64,000 nt of DNA from Aeribacillus composti (GTDB lineage Bacteria > Bacillota > Bacilli > Bacillales > Aeribacillaceae): the NCBI RefSeq assembly GCF_007827555.1, contig NZ_VISS01000006.1:62001-126000 (forward strand), written 5' to 3'. Position numbers and translations under genes: made by a program. Of this stretch, positions 46,091 to 55,207 are shown piece after piece (positions within the stretch are counted from its first letter, which is position 1; every line of letters begins with the position of its first letter). The notes under the pieces were generated by a model. That model was not told the origin of the DNA and did not search any database. It saw only the letters and a program-made list of their open reading frames with translations.

Positions 46091-46576
46091 TTATATAATT
46101 TCTATTTTTCGGGATCGATGATAGTAAGCGCCAAATCTAAACATCTTTTAACCTACATTATAATGAATATAATGAATGGAAGATAAAGTTGGAAGAAACA
46201 TAAAAAGCAGCGTGACAGAGTGGTGCACCGCAAATGAAGTGAAAAATCACCTTTTTTTTAACTGGATTTAGAAGGTAGTCTCATCGTTTGAGGAAATGAA
46301 AAGGTTCTTATAAAACTTGCGAAAAAACTATTGGATTTAATCAAGTCATTTAAGAAAATCACAAATAACGCTTAAAATACAACAATTGAACATTTAAACA
46401 TTTATTTATAAAAAGGATTACCATTTCTTTTGAAAGGCAATAATGAATCATAATAAATTTGCGTTTACATTAAGTTCATGTAAAAAATGTTAAAACCCCA
46501 TATTTTGAGCGTTCTTCATTGTAAAATAATAATATCATATCGGCATCTCTATTCATTCTTGGGGGAGGTTTATGAA
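46091..46576. other. Non-coding stretch before csaB
   Basis: Nothing recognised except AT-rich promoter-like DNA, including TATAAT boxes near 46155-46180. No supported ORF. Confidence 0.4.
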
Positions 46577-47683
46577 GTGAAAGTCGTGATATCAGGGTTT
46601 TTCGGTGCGGGGAATACGGGAGATGAAGCTATATTGGAATCAATGATCGATAATTTAAAGGAGGAAATTGATCCGATTAATATAACTGTTTTTTCACTGT
46701 CCCCTGAAGAGACCTCACGGAAGCATCAAGTAAAAAGTATATATAGAGGCTGGCGTCGTGATTTTCTAAAAAAGATTCAGGCACTTCGCGAGGCTGATCT
46801 ATTGTTAAGTGGAGGCGGAGGGCTTTTGCAGGATACATATTCGACAAAATTTTTATTTGGACCTTTGCCATATTATTTATTAATTGTGTTTTTAGCGAAG
46901 CTGTGTGGAACGAAGGTAATGTTTTTTTCCCAAGGTATCGGGCCGATTGAAACCCGATGGGCAAAAATTTTAATGAAAATATTTGCAAATATGGCAGACT
47001 TTATAACAGTAAGGGATGAGTTTTCAAAGGATTTGCTTATAAAATTGGGGATAAATAAGCCGAAAACAGTCGTAACGGCGGATATTGTGTTTGCTTTTAA
47101 AATAAAGCAGGATGATGCCTGTTATAAAAGTTTACCGTTAACAGGTAAAGAAAAAATTATTGCTGTCTCAGTTCGTCCATGGTTTCGTCATCATCAGGCA
47201 TTTCAAGTTTTAGCGGACGCGCTTGATGAATTAATTGAAAAGGATCAATTCACGCCCGTCTTTGTTCCAATGGAGGGAGAACATGACAGGATACAGTCTG
47301 AAAAAGTGATGGGTTTAATGAAGAACCGTGATAAGTGCTATATTTTGAGCACTGACTTTAAACCGCATCAATATTTATATTTTTTTAGGCATGCCAAAAT
47401 TGCGATTGGTATGCGGCTTCATTTCCTTATCTTTGCCGCCAAAATGGGGACACCGCATATTGGAATAAGTTATGATCCGAAGGTAAAAAACTTTCTGGAA
47501 AGAACCGGATTGTGGTGTTATTCTTTTTCAATGGAAAATCTTGAAAAGCAGCGCTTACTGGAAAACTTCCGGGCAATATTGATGGAGAAACAAAACGTTA
47601 AAATGAAATTAACAAAAAGTATTCAAGATTTGCAGCAGGAAGCAAAAAGGAATATTTATCTCATGAAAGAAAACTTTTTGTAA
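46577..47683 (+). CDS. csaB: Polysaccharide pyruvyl transferase CsaB
   Basis: This 368-residue protein adds ketal pyruvate to a wall polysaccharide. It opens with VISGFFGAGNTGDEAILESMI and has LLLSGGGGLLQDTYSTKF, FFSQGIGPIET, VRDEFSKDLL and a late GMRLHFLIFAAKMGTPHIGISYDPK, the usual CsaB pattern. The GTG start at 46577 follows GGGAGG. It begins a run of cell-wall polymer genes ending in tagO. In S-layer bacteria the pyruvylated ManNAc made by CsaB is the ligand for SLH domains. No SLH protein is in the window. Confidence 0.92.
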   Translation: MKVVISGFFGAGNTGDEAILESMIDNLKEEIDPINITVFSLSPEETSRKHQVKSIYRGWRRDFLKKIQALREADLLLSGGGGLLQDTYSTKFLFGPLPYYLLIVFLAKLCGTKVMFFSQGIGPIETRWAKILMKIFANMADFITVRDEFSKDLLIKLGINKPKTVVTADIVFAFKIKQDDACYKSLPLTGKEKIIAVSVRPWFRHHQAFQVLADALDELIEKDQFTPVFVPMEGEHDRIQSEKVMGLMKNRDKCYILSTDFKPHQYLYFFRHAKIAIGMRLHFLIFAAKMGTPHIGISYDPKVKNFLERTGLWCYSFSMENLEKQRLLENFRAILMEKQNVKMKLTKSIQDLQQEAKRNIYLMKENFL

Positions 47684-47709
47684 ATGTTTATGGTAAAGAA
47701 GGTGTCATG

Positions 47710-49218
47710 ATGTCAACACTCAAAAAAGCGGCGATTTGGTCAACGATCTTGGCTATTGTTTTGAAGCTTTCCGGTTTTTTAAGAGAAAGTATCATGGCCA
47801 AGGAGTTTGGAGCAAATGAATATACGGATGGCTATTTAATAGCTTTTTCTTTCATAACATTAGTCGTAGCAATGATTTCTAGCGGATTTAATCATGCCTT
47901 TTTACCAATATATATAAAAGAGAAGAACAAAAATAGCCAATTAGCAGATCAAAATGCAAATGCTGTATTAAATTATACAGTTTTCCTTTTTTTATGCTTA
48001 TCGATTGTTGTATTTCCTTTCTATCCAATCATTTTGAAAACTTTATTTCCAGCTATGAATGCAGTAACAGAACATGTAGCTGTAAAAATAACCGCGATTT
48101 TCCTGCCTTTTATAAGTTTAATTGTATTAAGCGGAATTTTGGATACGTATTTGCAAAGCAAAAGAAGTTTTATTCCTGCTCATGTATCAAAATTGCTGCC
48201 AACGTTGTTTGCTGCAATATTTGCATTGACATTATCGGAAGTATTAGAAATTTACAGCTTAATTTACGGGTTTATTATCGGTACCCTTTTGGGTGTGTTC
48301 ATTCAATTTTTTTATTTAAAAAAAAATGGCTATCATTGGGCATTTACTTTTAATATAGAGAGGCAATTTCGAAAAAGCATCATTGTATTATTTCTCCCTT
48401 CAGTCGCCAATTCGGTAGTCGGTCAAATTAATATGTTCGTTGACAAAATGTTTGCTACAAGTACAATTAGCGGAGCTGTCACATATTTAAACAATGCTTC
48501 ATTAATTGTAAGCATTCCCTTCACTATTTTCAGCACAACGATTGCGGCCATTATATTTACGATTTTGTCTGAAAAGGTAGAGGACGATCGAAGCTTTGAG
48601 AGAACCGTATTTCTTGGCGTTGAATCATCCGTGCTATTATTATTGCCTGTAACAATCGGTGTAATGTTGTTGGGGGATTTAGCCATTTCATTTGTATATG
48701 AAAGAGGAGAATTTACCAGTGCGGATACGAAAAAAACGTTTGCCGCCTTAATTTATTATGCACCATTAATTTTGTTACAGGGTACACAATCGGTAGTTTC
48801 TAAAGCGATCTATGTAAAAGAAAAGACAGTATTTCTGTTTATAGTTAGTGTAAGTACAATAGTGCTCAATGTTATTTTAAATTATTTTTTTGCAATAAAA
48901 CTTGGATATATTGGTTTAGCTTTATCGAGCTCCATTGTTTCATTATACTATCTTGTTTTGACAGTCATTTACGTTTATCGCCAATTTCACGTTAGCGAGC
49001 AAAAAAAACTTTTGCAGCTTTTAGTAAGGATTGTAGTTCCATGTGTAATGATGGCTGCCGTTATTATTTTGATAAGAAGAGCGGCATTTTTACAAAATGT
49101 TTATTCATTATTTCAGCTGCTGGTCATTTCTATAGTTGCAGCTATTGTCTATGCAATTGGCATATATTTTTTCTATCGAGACGGATATAACCGTTTTAAA
49201 AAGCTGCTAATGAAATAA
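47710..49218 (+). CDS. MurJ/MviN-type lipid-linked oligosaccharide flippase
   Basis: A membrane protein of about 502 residues with some 14 transmembrane segments, starting STLKKAAIWSTILAIVLKLSGFLRESIMAKEFG and having the VYERGEFTSADTKKTFAAL motif of the MurJ family. In this cluster it more likely moves a lipid-linked wall-polymer repeat unit than lipid II; that is inference from the neighbours csaB and the polymerase-like gene. Two adjacent ATGs (47707 and 47710) follow AAGAAGGTGTC; the first may also be used. Confidence 0.85.
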   Translation: MSTLKKAAIWSTILAIVLKLSGFLRESIMAKEFGANEYTDGYLIAFSFITLVVAMISSGFNHAFLPIYIKEKNKNSQLADQNANAVLNYTVFLFLCLSIVVFPFYPIILKTLFPAMNAVTEHVAVKITAIFLPFISLIVLSGILDTYLQSKRSFIPAHVSKLLPTLFAAIFALTLSEVLEIYSLIYGFIIGTLLGVFIQFFYLKKNGYHWAFTFNIERQFRKSIIVLFLPSVANSVVGQINMFVDKMFATSTISGAVTYLNNASLIVSIPFTIFSTTIAAIIFTILSEKVEDDRSFERTVFLGVESSVLLLLPVTIGVMLLGDLAISFVYERGEFTSADTKKTFAALIYYAPLILLQGTQSVVSKAIYVKEKTVFLFIVSVSTIVLNVILNYFFAIKLGYIGLALSSSIVSLYYLVLTVIYVYRQFHVSEQKKLLQLLVRIVVPCVMMAAVIILIRRAAFLQNVYSLFQLLVISIVAAIVYAIGIYFFYRDGYNRFKKLLMK

Positions 49219-49344
49219 TAATGGTGAAATCTTTACGATATTTTAATACTCTGTTTGCAAAAATCAATAATTTCTTAAAAATGGTTTGTTATGATTACTG
49301 GTATTAAAACATAATAAATTAGAAAAGATGATGATTGGGTGATA

Positions 49345-50784
49345 ATGATGGAACGGTTAAGGAACTCGTCGTTCATGATTTCGCTAATATTATTGGTAGC
49401 AGCTTTATTTACCTCTAATCAATATATTGGCTATTTCATTTCCTTGCTCATTATTGCATTAATTTCGGTAAATTGGAAATCTGCCATTTTTGTTTTGATC
49501 ATCTATTTCCCTATTCGCCCATTTTTAATTGAAATGAACCCGGGATTGAAATATTTAGGGGACGGAATCATTTGTGTGTTATTTTTCCTTATTGTCATAC
49601 AAAAAGTTATCATACATAAAGAACGATTTGGACGCACTTTTTTATTTTCAGTCTTTTTTCTTCTCTTTTGTTTAATTGGTGTTGTTTCAGCATTCATAAC
49701 AGGAGTGGAGATAACTTCCATTATTTTTCAAATCAGGGCATTCGTACTTACTTTTTTATGTATGATCATTGTTAGTGAATTGAAAATTACTGAAAAAGAC
49801 ATTGCACAATTTTTTCTTGTTACTGTCTGTTTAGCAACTGTTTTATCTGTTCATGGCTTAATTGAAAAGCTATCATTACGCACATTGCTTCTTCCAGAAG
49901 CGTGGGTTCAAATGGATTTGGCAGAAACAAACCGAATTCGCATTTATGGACTTGCTGGAAATCCGAATATTTTAGCGACTTATTTAATGATATCATTTTT
50001 TTCGATTTTTTATTTAATCAAAAAGTTTGATCGTTTTAAACCACTTTTATATGTGATCGCAACGCTAATTTTTGGCGTTGTATTATTGACCTATTCAAGA
50101 GGTACGATTCTTTCATTCGCAATTGCTTATCTTGTTTTTATAGCTGCAACACGTCAGTGGAAATTAGTGAAATCACAAACCATTGTGATTGCGGCTGCAT
50201 TATTTATCATATTTTTGCCGACTGCTTATACTGCTGAATATATAGAAAATCATTTTAATGACAAGCAGCTGGCAGAGCAATCTCAGAAAAAGATACATAA
50301 AGAGAATCGTTATTTTGACATGTTTTCAGATGATACCATTTCAAAAAGCACAGAAGGTGGCAGAATTTTTATTATTAAAAAGGGAATAGAAATTTTTAAA
50401 GAACATCCGCTGATTGGAACCGGCTTTGGAACTTACGGCGATTCAGCCTCATGGGCGTTTGGTTCTCCGATTTTAAAGGCTTATGGAATTCAAAATCCAA
50501 TCTACTCCGATAATCAATATATACAAATTTTAGTTCAATCAGGTGTAGTTGGCGCTTTGTTTTTCTTTCTTTTTTTTGTAATGGTAATCATAACGATTAT
50601 TCGCAGTAATCGCGAAAAAATGGAAAAATGGATAGTATTAGCATTTCTAATTGTTGGTGCAACAGCCGCAGTATTTTACAATATTTTAGAAGATAAAACA
50701 TTTACACTTTATTTTTATATTGTCTTGGGCTTCTTATTAAACAAACACAGGAAATTTTCGCTTCCATTCAATCAAAAAATGTAG
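49345..50784 (+). CDS. O-antigen ligase/polymerase family membrane protein
   Basis: This protein of about 479 residues has 10-12 transmembrane segments and one large external loop holding GRIFIIKKGIEIFKEHPLIGTGFGTYG, the Wzy_C-type signature of O-antigen ligases and polymerases. RIYGLAGNPNILATYLM is also typical. Beside a flippase and glycosyltransferases it is the likely polymerase of repeat units. The start region GTG ATA ATG ATG is ambiguous, so ATG 49345 is a choice. It ends 10 bp before the next gene. Confidence 0.8.
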   Translation: MMERLRNSSFMISLILLVAALFTSNQYIGYFISLLIIALISVNWKSAIFVLIIYFPIRPFLIEMNPGLKYLGDGIICVLFFLIVIQKVIIHKERFGRTFLFSVFFLLFCLIGVVSAFITGVEITSIIFQIRAFVLTFLCMIIVSELKITEKDIAQFFLVTVCLATVLSVHGLIEKLSLRTLLLPEAWVQMDLAETNRIRIYGLAGNPNILATYLMISFFSIFYLIKKFDRFKPLLYVIATLIFGVVLLTYSRGTILSFAIAYLVFIAATRQWKLVKSQTIVIAAALFIIFLPTAYTAEYIENHFNDKQLAEQSQKKIHKENRYFDMFSDDTISKSTEGGRIFIIKKGIEIFKEHPLIGTGFGTYGDSASWAFGSPILKAYGIQNPIYSDNQYIQILVQSGVVGALFFFLFFVMVIITIIRSNREKMEKWIVLAFLIVGATAAVFYNILEDKTFTLYFYIVLGFLLNKHRKFSLPFNQKM

Positions 50785-50794
50785 GGGATGAGTT

Positions 50795-51973
50795 ATGAAT
50801 ATCTTAATGACAACAATTTTTGACATTCCACATGAGGGTGGTTTATCAACACATGTTCTAACTTTAAAAAATGGATTAGAAGAGCTTGGGCATAACGTCG
50901 ATATATTGTCATTTTCTAGTATGAATCCCATTTTGAAAAAAATTTATGCACAAGCGCCAGGATATTTACTTAATAAGATTCAAAAAGGAAAAGGACAGGT
51001 GATCAATGATGGCCAACGGAAAAAAATGTTGAAATCGATATTGAAAAAAACAAAAAAGCGTTATGACGTCATCCATTGCCATGATGTGTACGCTGCTCTT
51101 GCAGCTGTTGAAACAAACATGCCAACGGTTGCGACTGTACATGGATATTTTTCATATGAAGCGATCAGCAGGGGAGCAATTTTGAAGGATAGTAAAGAAG
51201 ATCAATATATTCAGCTGATTGAAAAGGAGGCATATGAAAAAGCGGACCATTTAATAGCAGTTGACACAAGAATTCAACAATATATTTTTGATAAAACAAA
51301 TAAAAAAGCGACCGTTATAAAAAATTTTATCAATACAAATGAATTTAAGCCGCAATTATATCATAAACAAGAAGTTCGAAAACGTTTGGGCCTTCCAGAA
51401 AACAGGAAGATCTTATTTGTACCACGAAGATTGACGGAGAAAAACGGGGTCATTTATCCAACACTCGCACTCCCTAATGTATTAGAAATATTTCCAGAAA
51501 CGTTTTTAGTTTATGCTGGCACAGGAGAGCAAATGGAAAATATTTCAACAAAAGTGCAACAATTACAATTAGAACATCATGTTCAGCTACTAGGCTCTGT
51601 TCCTCATGACCAAATGATGCAGCTTTATTCCGCGGCTGATGTTGTGCTAATACCCAGCGTTCACTCCTATGGAGTAGAAGAGGCGACATCGATTTCGGCC
51701 TTGGAAGCGATGGGATCTGGTTCTCCCGTCATAGCTTCAGCTGTCGGTGGATTGAAGGAAATAATTAATGATCAGAAGGATGGTCTATTAGTAGAAGAAA
51801 AAAATCCAGAGGAGCTTTCGGCAGCAATTATAAAATTGCTCAAAGATCCGCAATTAAGCCAAAATCTTGCTAAACATGCAAGGGAAAAAATTGAACGAGA
51901 ATATTCGCATATTGAAGCAGCCAAGAAAGTTTCTGAAATATATAATCAAGTACAATTGAAAAAGATTTGTTAA
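50795..51973 (+). CDS. GT4 glycosyltransferase
   Basis: This 392-residue GT-B enzyme has an N-terminal acceptor domain (TIFDIPHEGGLSTHVLTLKNGL), VIHCHDVYAALAAV, and a donor domain with VPRRLTEKNGVIYPTL and the EX7E-like EEATSISALEAMGSGSPVIASAVGG. It should add one sugar from a nucleotide sugar to a lipid-linked acceptor. GGGGATGAGTT precedes the ATG. Sugar and linkage cannot be read from the sequence. Confidence 0.88.
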   Translation: MNILMTTIFDIPHEGGLSTHVLTLKNGLEELGHNVDILSFSSMNPILKKIYAQAPGYLLNKIQKGKGQVINDGQRKKMLKSILKKTKKRYDVIHCHDVYAALAAVETNMPTVATVHGYFSYEAISRGAILKDSKEDQYIQLIEKEAYEKADHLIAVDTRIQQYIFDKTNKKATVIKNFINTNEFKPQLYHKQEVRKRLGLPENRKILFVPRRLTEKNGVIYPTLALPNVLEIFPETFLVYAGTGEQMENISTKVQQLQLEHHVQLLGSVPHDQMMQLYSAADVVLIPSVHSYGVEEATSISALEAMGSGSPVIASAVGGLKEIINDQKDGLLVEEKNPEELSAAIIKLLKDPQLSQNLAKHAREKIEREYSHIEAAKKVSEIYNQVQLKKIC

Positions 51974-52022
51974 AAAAGAATAAAATGATTCCTATACTTT
52001 CCTAAGAAGGGGTTATGAGAAT

Positions 52023-52787
52023 TTGGGGATGACTATGAAAGAAAAAGTAAACATTTTAGGAATACCTTTTATAAAAACTAAAAGAGAAGAATTAACAAAA
52101 TTGCTTATTGATAAAATGGATTATCAAGAAAAATGCTTTGTTGTGACGGCCAATCCGGAAATTGTTATGCATGCCCAAAAAGATGCTGAATATCAAAAAA
52201 CTGTTCTTTCAGCAGATTATATCGTACCGGATGGAATTGGAATAATTATTGCTTCACGGATAATACGGGATTATTTGCCGGAGAGGGTGGCTGGCTTTGA
52301 TTTGATGATGGATTTGTTAAGTGAAATTAACAAACGGAAGAAAAAAATTTTTTTACTTGGGGCAGAAGTTGCAGTTGTAAAAAAGGCGGCTCAAAAAATT
52401 TCTGAAAGGTTTCCGCAAATTCAAATAGTCGGTTATCATCATGGATATTTTCAATTGGACGATCTAGAAATAGCACAAAAAGTTCTTCATTCGGATGCAG
52501 ACTTAATTTTGGTTGCATTAGGTTTTCCAAGACAAGAAATGTGGATTTCTAAATATTATCAAATGTTTACTAAAGGCGTTTTTATTGGTGTTGGCGGCAG
52601 TTTCGATGTTTTGGCTGAAAAAGTAAAAAGAGCACCTGTTTTATGGCAAAAATTAAATATTGAATGGCTTTATCGGCTCATTCAACAACCTTCCCGTTGG
52701 AAGCGCATGATAGCATTGCCGCAGTTTCTTATCAAAATTATATGGTTAAAATTCAAAAAAAATGTGAGGATGAGGTTAAATTTATGA
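52023..52787 (+). CDS. tagA: WecG/TagA/CpsF-family N-acetylmannosaminyltransferase
   Basis: A 254-residue enzyme of the TagA family: VVTANPEIVMHAQKDAEY, YIVPDGIGIIIASR, FDLMMDLL, IFLLGAEVAVVKKAA, DLILVALGFPRQEMWI and GVGGSFDVLAEKVKRAP. TagA adds ManNAc to GlcNAc-PP-undecaprenol made by TagO. Here it is two genes upstream of tagO rather than with tagB, so it may serve both teichoic acid and the pyruvylated polymer. The start is TTG 52023 after AAGAAGGGG, with ATG 52035 as an alternative. Its stop overlaps the next ATG. Confidence 0.9.
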   Translation: MGMTMKEKVNILGIPFIKTKREELTKLLIDKMDYQEKCFVVTANPEIVMHAQKDAEYQKTVLSADYIVPDGIGIIIASRIIRDYLPERVAGFDLMMDLLSEINKRKKKIFLLGAEVAVVKKAAQKISERFPQIQIVGYHHGYFQLDDLEIAQKVLHSDADLILVALGFPRQEMWISKYYQMFTKGVFIGVGGSFDVLAEKVKRAPVLWQKLNIEWLYRLIQQPSRWKRMIALPQFLIKIIWLKFKKNVRMRLNL

Positions 52788-53893
52788 AAGTCCTGCATTT
52801 AAATGCTGGAAATGAAACAGGCGGAGGCATGGTTCATATTTTGTCATTATTGAAAGAATTCAATAGGGACGAATTCATTCTAGGCGTTTTTGAAGAAGGG
52901 AAGCTTCTTGAGAAAGCAAATGAATTGGGGATAAAGACAGTTTTATTTCCACAAAAAACGAAATGTGATATTACTATCGTAAAAAATATCGTACAATTTA
53001 TCCGTGAGCATCACATCGATATGTATCATACCCACGGTCCGAGAGCAAATGTAATAGGGGCACTAGTACGCTTATTCACTCCCTGTAAATGGATTGTGAC
53101 TGTTCATAGTGACCCAAGACAAGATTTTATTGCCAAGGGGTTTATCGGAAAAATGCTTTCAAATTTAAATATATTCTCCTTTCGCAGAGCTGATCATATT
53201 TTTGCGATTTCCGAACGTTTTAAAAAAATATTAATTGATTTACAAATCGAAGAAAGAAAAATAACAACGATCTTCAATGGAATAGATTTTTCGAAAACGC
53301 TGGAACCACCCTATAAGCGGGAGGAGTTTAATTTAAGCAAAGATGCTTTTGTGATTGTAATGGTTGCCCGGCTGGAAAAAATAAAGGGGCACCTTATAGC
53401 ATTTAAAGCATTTAAACAGGTGCTTCAAAGCTGTCCGTCAAGCCATCTGTTATTGATAGGAAGCGGTTCGTTAGAAAATGAGTTGAAACGAAAAGTTGTG
53501 AAAGAGGGGTTGCAAAACCGGGTCCATTTTCTTGGTTATAGAGAAGATGTAGAGAGAATTTTGCCAATTGCAGATGTACTATTGCTTTCATCGTTTAGTG
53601 AAAGTTTTCCACTTGTCATTTTAGAAGCGGCTAGAGCCAAAATACCTGTCATAACAACGAATGTCGGCGGTGTTCACCATTTAATTTCCGATAAAAGCTT
53701 AGGCTGGATTGTCCCGATCGGCGATCATGAAAAATTAAAAAGATCTATAATGGAAGCTTCTGCATTAAAAAAACGGGGAAAATTGAAAGAATTTGGTGAA
53801 AGGCTTTATTTAAAAGCTTCTAAAAATTATTCGATTCAAAAATTTTCCGAAAGCATTTACAGTACCTATAAAAAAATATTAGATATTATGTGA
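52784..53893 (+). CDS. GT4 glycosyltransferase
   Basis: This 369-residue GT-B enzyme begins MKVLHLNAGNETGGGMVHIL and has MYHTHGPRANVIGALVR, FAISERFKKIL, MVARLEKIKGHLIAFKAF and the donor-site SSFSESFPLVILEAARAKIP. ATG 52784 overlaps the tagA stop as ATGA, so translation is coupled. A frame extending back to 52664 only overlaps tagA and is not the real start. It probably acts on the ManNAc-GlcNAc lipid made by TagO and TagA. Confidence 0.9.
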   Translation: MKVLHLNAGNETGGGMVHILSLLKEFNRDEFILGVFEEGKLLEKANELGIKTVLFPQKTKCDITIVKNIVQFIREHHIDMYHTHGPRANVIGALVRLFTPCKWIVTVHSDPRQDFIAKGFIGKMLSNLNIFSFRRADHIFAISERFKKILIDLQIEERKITTIFNGIDFSKTLEPPYKREEFNLSKDAFVIVMVARLEKIKGHLIAFKAFKQVLQSCPSSHLLLIGSGSLENELKRKVVKEGLQNRVHFLGYREDVERILPIADVLLLSSFSESFPLVILEAARAKIPVITTNVGGVHHLISDKSLGWIVPIGDHEKLKRSIMEASALKKRGKLKEFGERLYLKASKNYSIQKFSESIYSTYKKILDIM

Positions 53894-53930
53894 AAAGGTG
53901 CAAAGGTTTGCGCTGATCGTCTGCTACTTG

Positions 53931-53939
53931 TGGTATAAT
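53931..53939 (+). promoter_or_regulatory. Extended -10 promoter of tagO
   Basis: TGG followed by TATAAT (53934-53939), about 95 bp before the tagO start. It implies tagO can be expressed apart from the upstream cluster. Confidence 0.5.
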
Positions 53940-54034
53940 CTAAAATGGTGTTGTGGAATTTTTTTGCTAGCGGTTCCTATAGCGTATGGAGATTTGAGAT
54001 GTGGTTACATTAAGGGTTGAGGAGGAAAATTTTA

Positions 54035-55093
54035 ATGATATATATATCCTTGATCATTTGTTTTGTCGTTTCTGTTCTCATAACACCAATTATAAAAAAA
54101 TTTGCTTTTAAAATCGGAGCTGTTGATAAACCTAATAATCGAAAAGTACATAGCAAGTTAATGCCAAGAATTGGCGGATTAGGAATATTTATGTCGTTTT
54201 TGGTCGGATTTTTACTTTTAAGGCCGGAAAACCAATACAGCATCCCGATTTTAATTGGAAGCTTCATTATTGTGATTACCGGCATAATTGATGATATTTA
54301 TGAAATATCTCCAAAATTTAAATTATTAGGACAAGTATTAGCTGCATCCATTGTCATTTATCATGGTTTAGATGTTGAATTTATTAATTTGCCTTTTGGA
54401 GGCCAGATCGAATTTGGAATTTTTACGATACCGATTACTTTATTATGGATTGTCGGGATTACAAATGCGATCAACCTTATTGATGGCTTAGATGGATTGG
54501 CAGCAGGAGTGTCATCCATTGCGATCATTACCATTTTTGTGATGGCAATTATTATGGGGGATTTTTTCGTTGCCGGCATGTGTTTAATTTTGTTAGGGAG
54601 TACGTTAGGGTTTCTTGTCTATAATTTTTATCCCGCCAAAATTTTCATGGGGGATACTGGAGCATTATTTTTAGGATATATGATTGCTGTACTTTCATTG
54701 TTGGGATTCAAAAATGTCACCTTTATATCATTTATTGTACCAATTATTATTCTAGGCGTGCCAATCTCTGACACGTTTTTTGCTATTATTCGCCGTATCG
54801 TGAGGAAAAAACCATTGTCTTCTCCTGATAAATCACATCTTCATCATTGTTTGTTAAATTTAGGTTTTGGACATAGGGAGACTGTTTTAATCATTTATAC
54901 AATGAGTGCAATTTTTGGAGGAGTAGCCATCATTTTTTCGCAAGCGACAATGTGGGTTTCATTAATTGTCATTTCGATTTTATTGATTGCCATTGAATTG
55001 GTGGTTGAGATAACAGGATTAATTGGTTCAAATTACAAACCGATATTAAAGCTGTTTAGAGAAATAAAAGTTGAAAATATGAAAAACCGATAA
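54035..55093 (+). CDS. tagO: Undecaprenyl-phosphate GlcNAc-1-phosphate transferase
   Basis: This 352-residue polytopic enzyme starts wall polymer synthesis by linking GlcNAc-1-phosphate to undecaprenyl phosphate. It has DKPNNRKVHSKLMPRIGGLG, ITGIIDDIYEISPKFKLLGQ, NAINLIDGLDGLAAGVS (the Asp motif), KIFMGDTGALFLGY and SPDKSHLHHCLLNLGFGHR. ATG 54035 follows GAGGAGGAAAA; a TTG at 54017 overlaps that site. Synteny with the LCP gene, yvyE and degS matches B. subtilis. Confidence 0.95.
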   Translation: MIYISLIICFVVSVLITPIIKKFAFKIGAVDKPNNRKVHSKLMPRIGGLGIFMSFLVGFLLLRPENQYSIPILIGSFIIVITGIIDDIYEISPKFKLLGQVLAASIVIYHGLDVEFINLPFGGQIEFGIFTIPITLLWIVGITNAINLIDGLDGLAAGVSSIAIITIFVMAIIMGDFFVAGMCLILLGSTLGFLVYNFYPAKIFMGDTGALFLGYMIAVLSLLGFKNVTFISFIVPIIILGVPISDTFFAIIRRIVRKKPLSSPDKSHLHHCLLNLGFGHRETVLIIYTMSAIFGGVAIIFSQATMWVSLIVISILLIAIELVVEITGLIGSNYKPILKLFREIKVENMKNR

Positions 55094-55101
55094 ATAAGCA
55101 G

Positions 55102-55147
55102 AAGAGATTGTAATGAATTTTTGTTCCATTACGAATCTCTTTTTTTG
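55102..55147 (+). terminator. Rho-independent terminator after tagO
   Basis: AAGAGATT and GTAATG pair with CATTAC and AATCTCTT, with one mismatch, and lead into a T run. Confidence 0.8.
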
Positions 55148-55172
55148 TTTGCACATGATCATTTACAGGAAT

Positions 55173-55196
55173 AAAAAATCAGGCTTCCCGCCTGAT
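55173..55196 (-). terminator. Rho-independent terminator of the yvyE-LCP operon
   Basis: On the minus strand ATCAGGC, loop GGGAA, GCCTGAT, then TTTTTT. It closes the operon that ends at 55208. Confidence 0.85.
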
Positions 55197-55207
55197 TCAT
55201 ACAGAAA

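Noticed and set aside
52664-52783. 40-residue extension of the second GT4 gene into tagA
   Set aside because: It lies in another frame of tagA; ATG 52784 with ATGA overlap is the usual coupled start.
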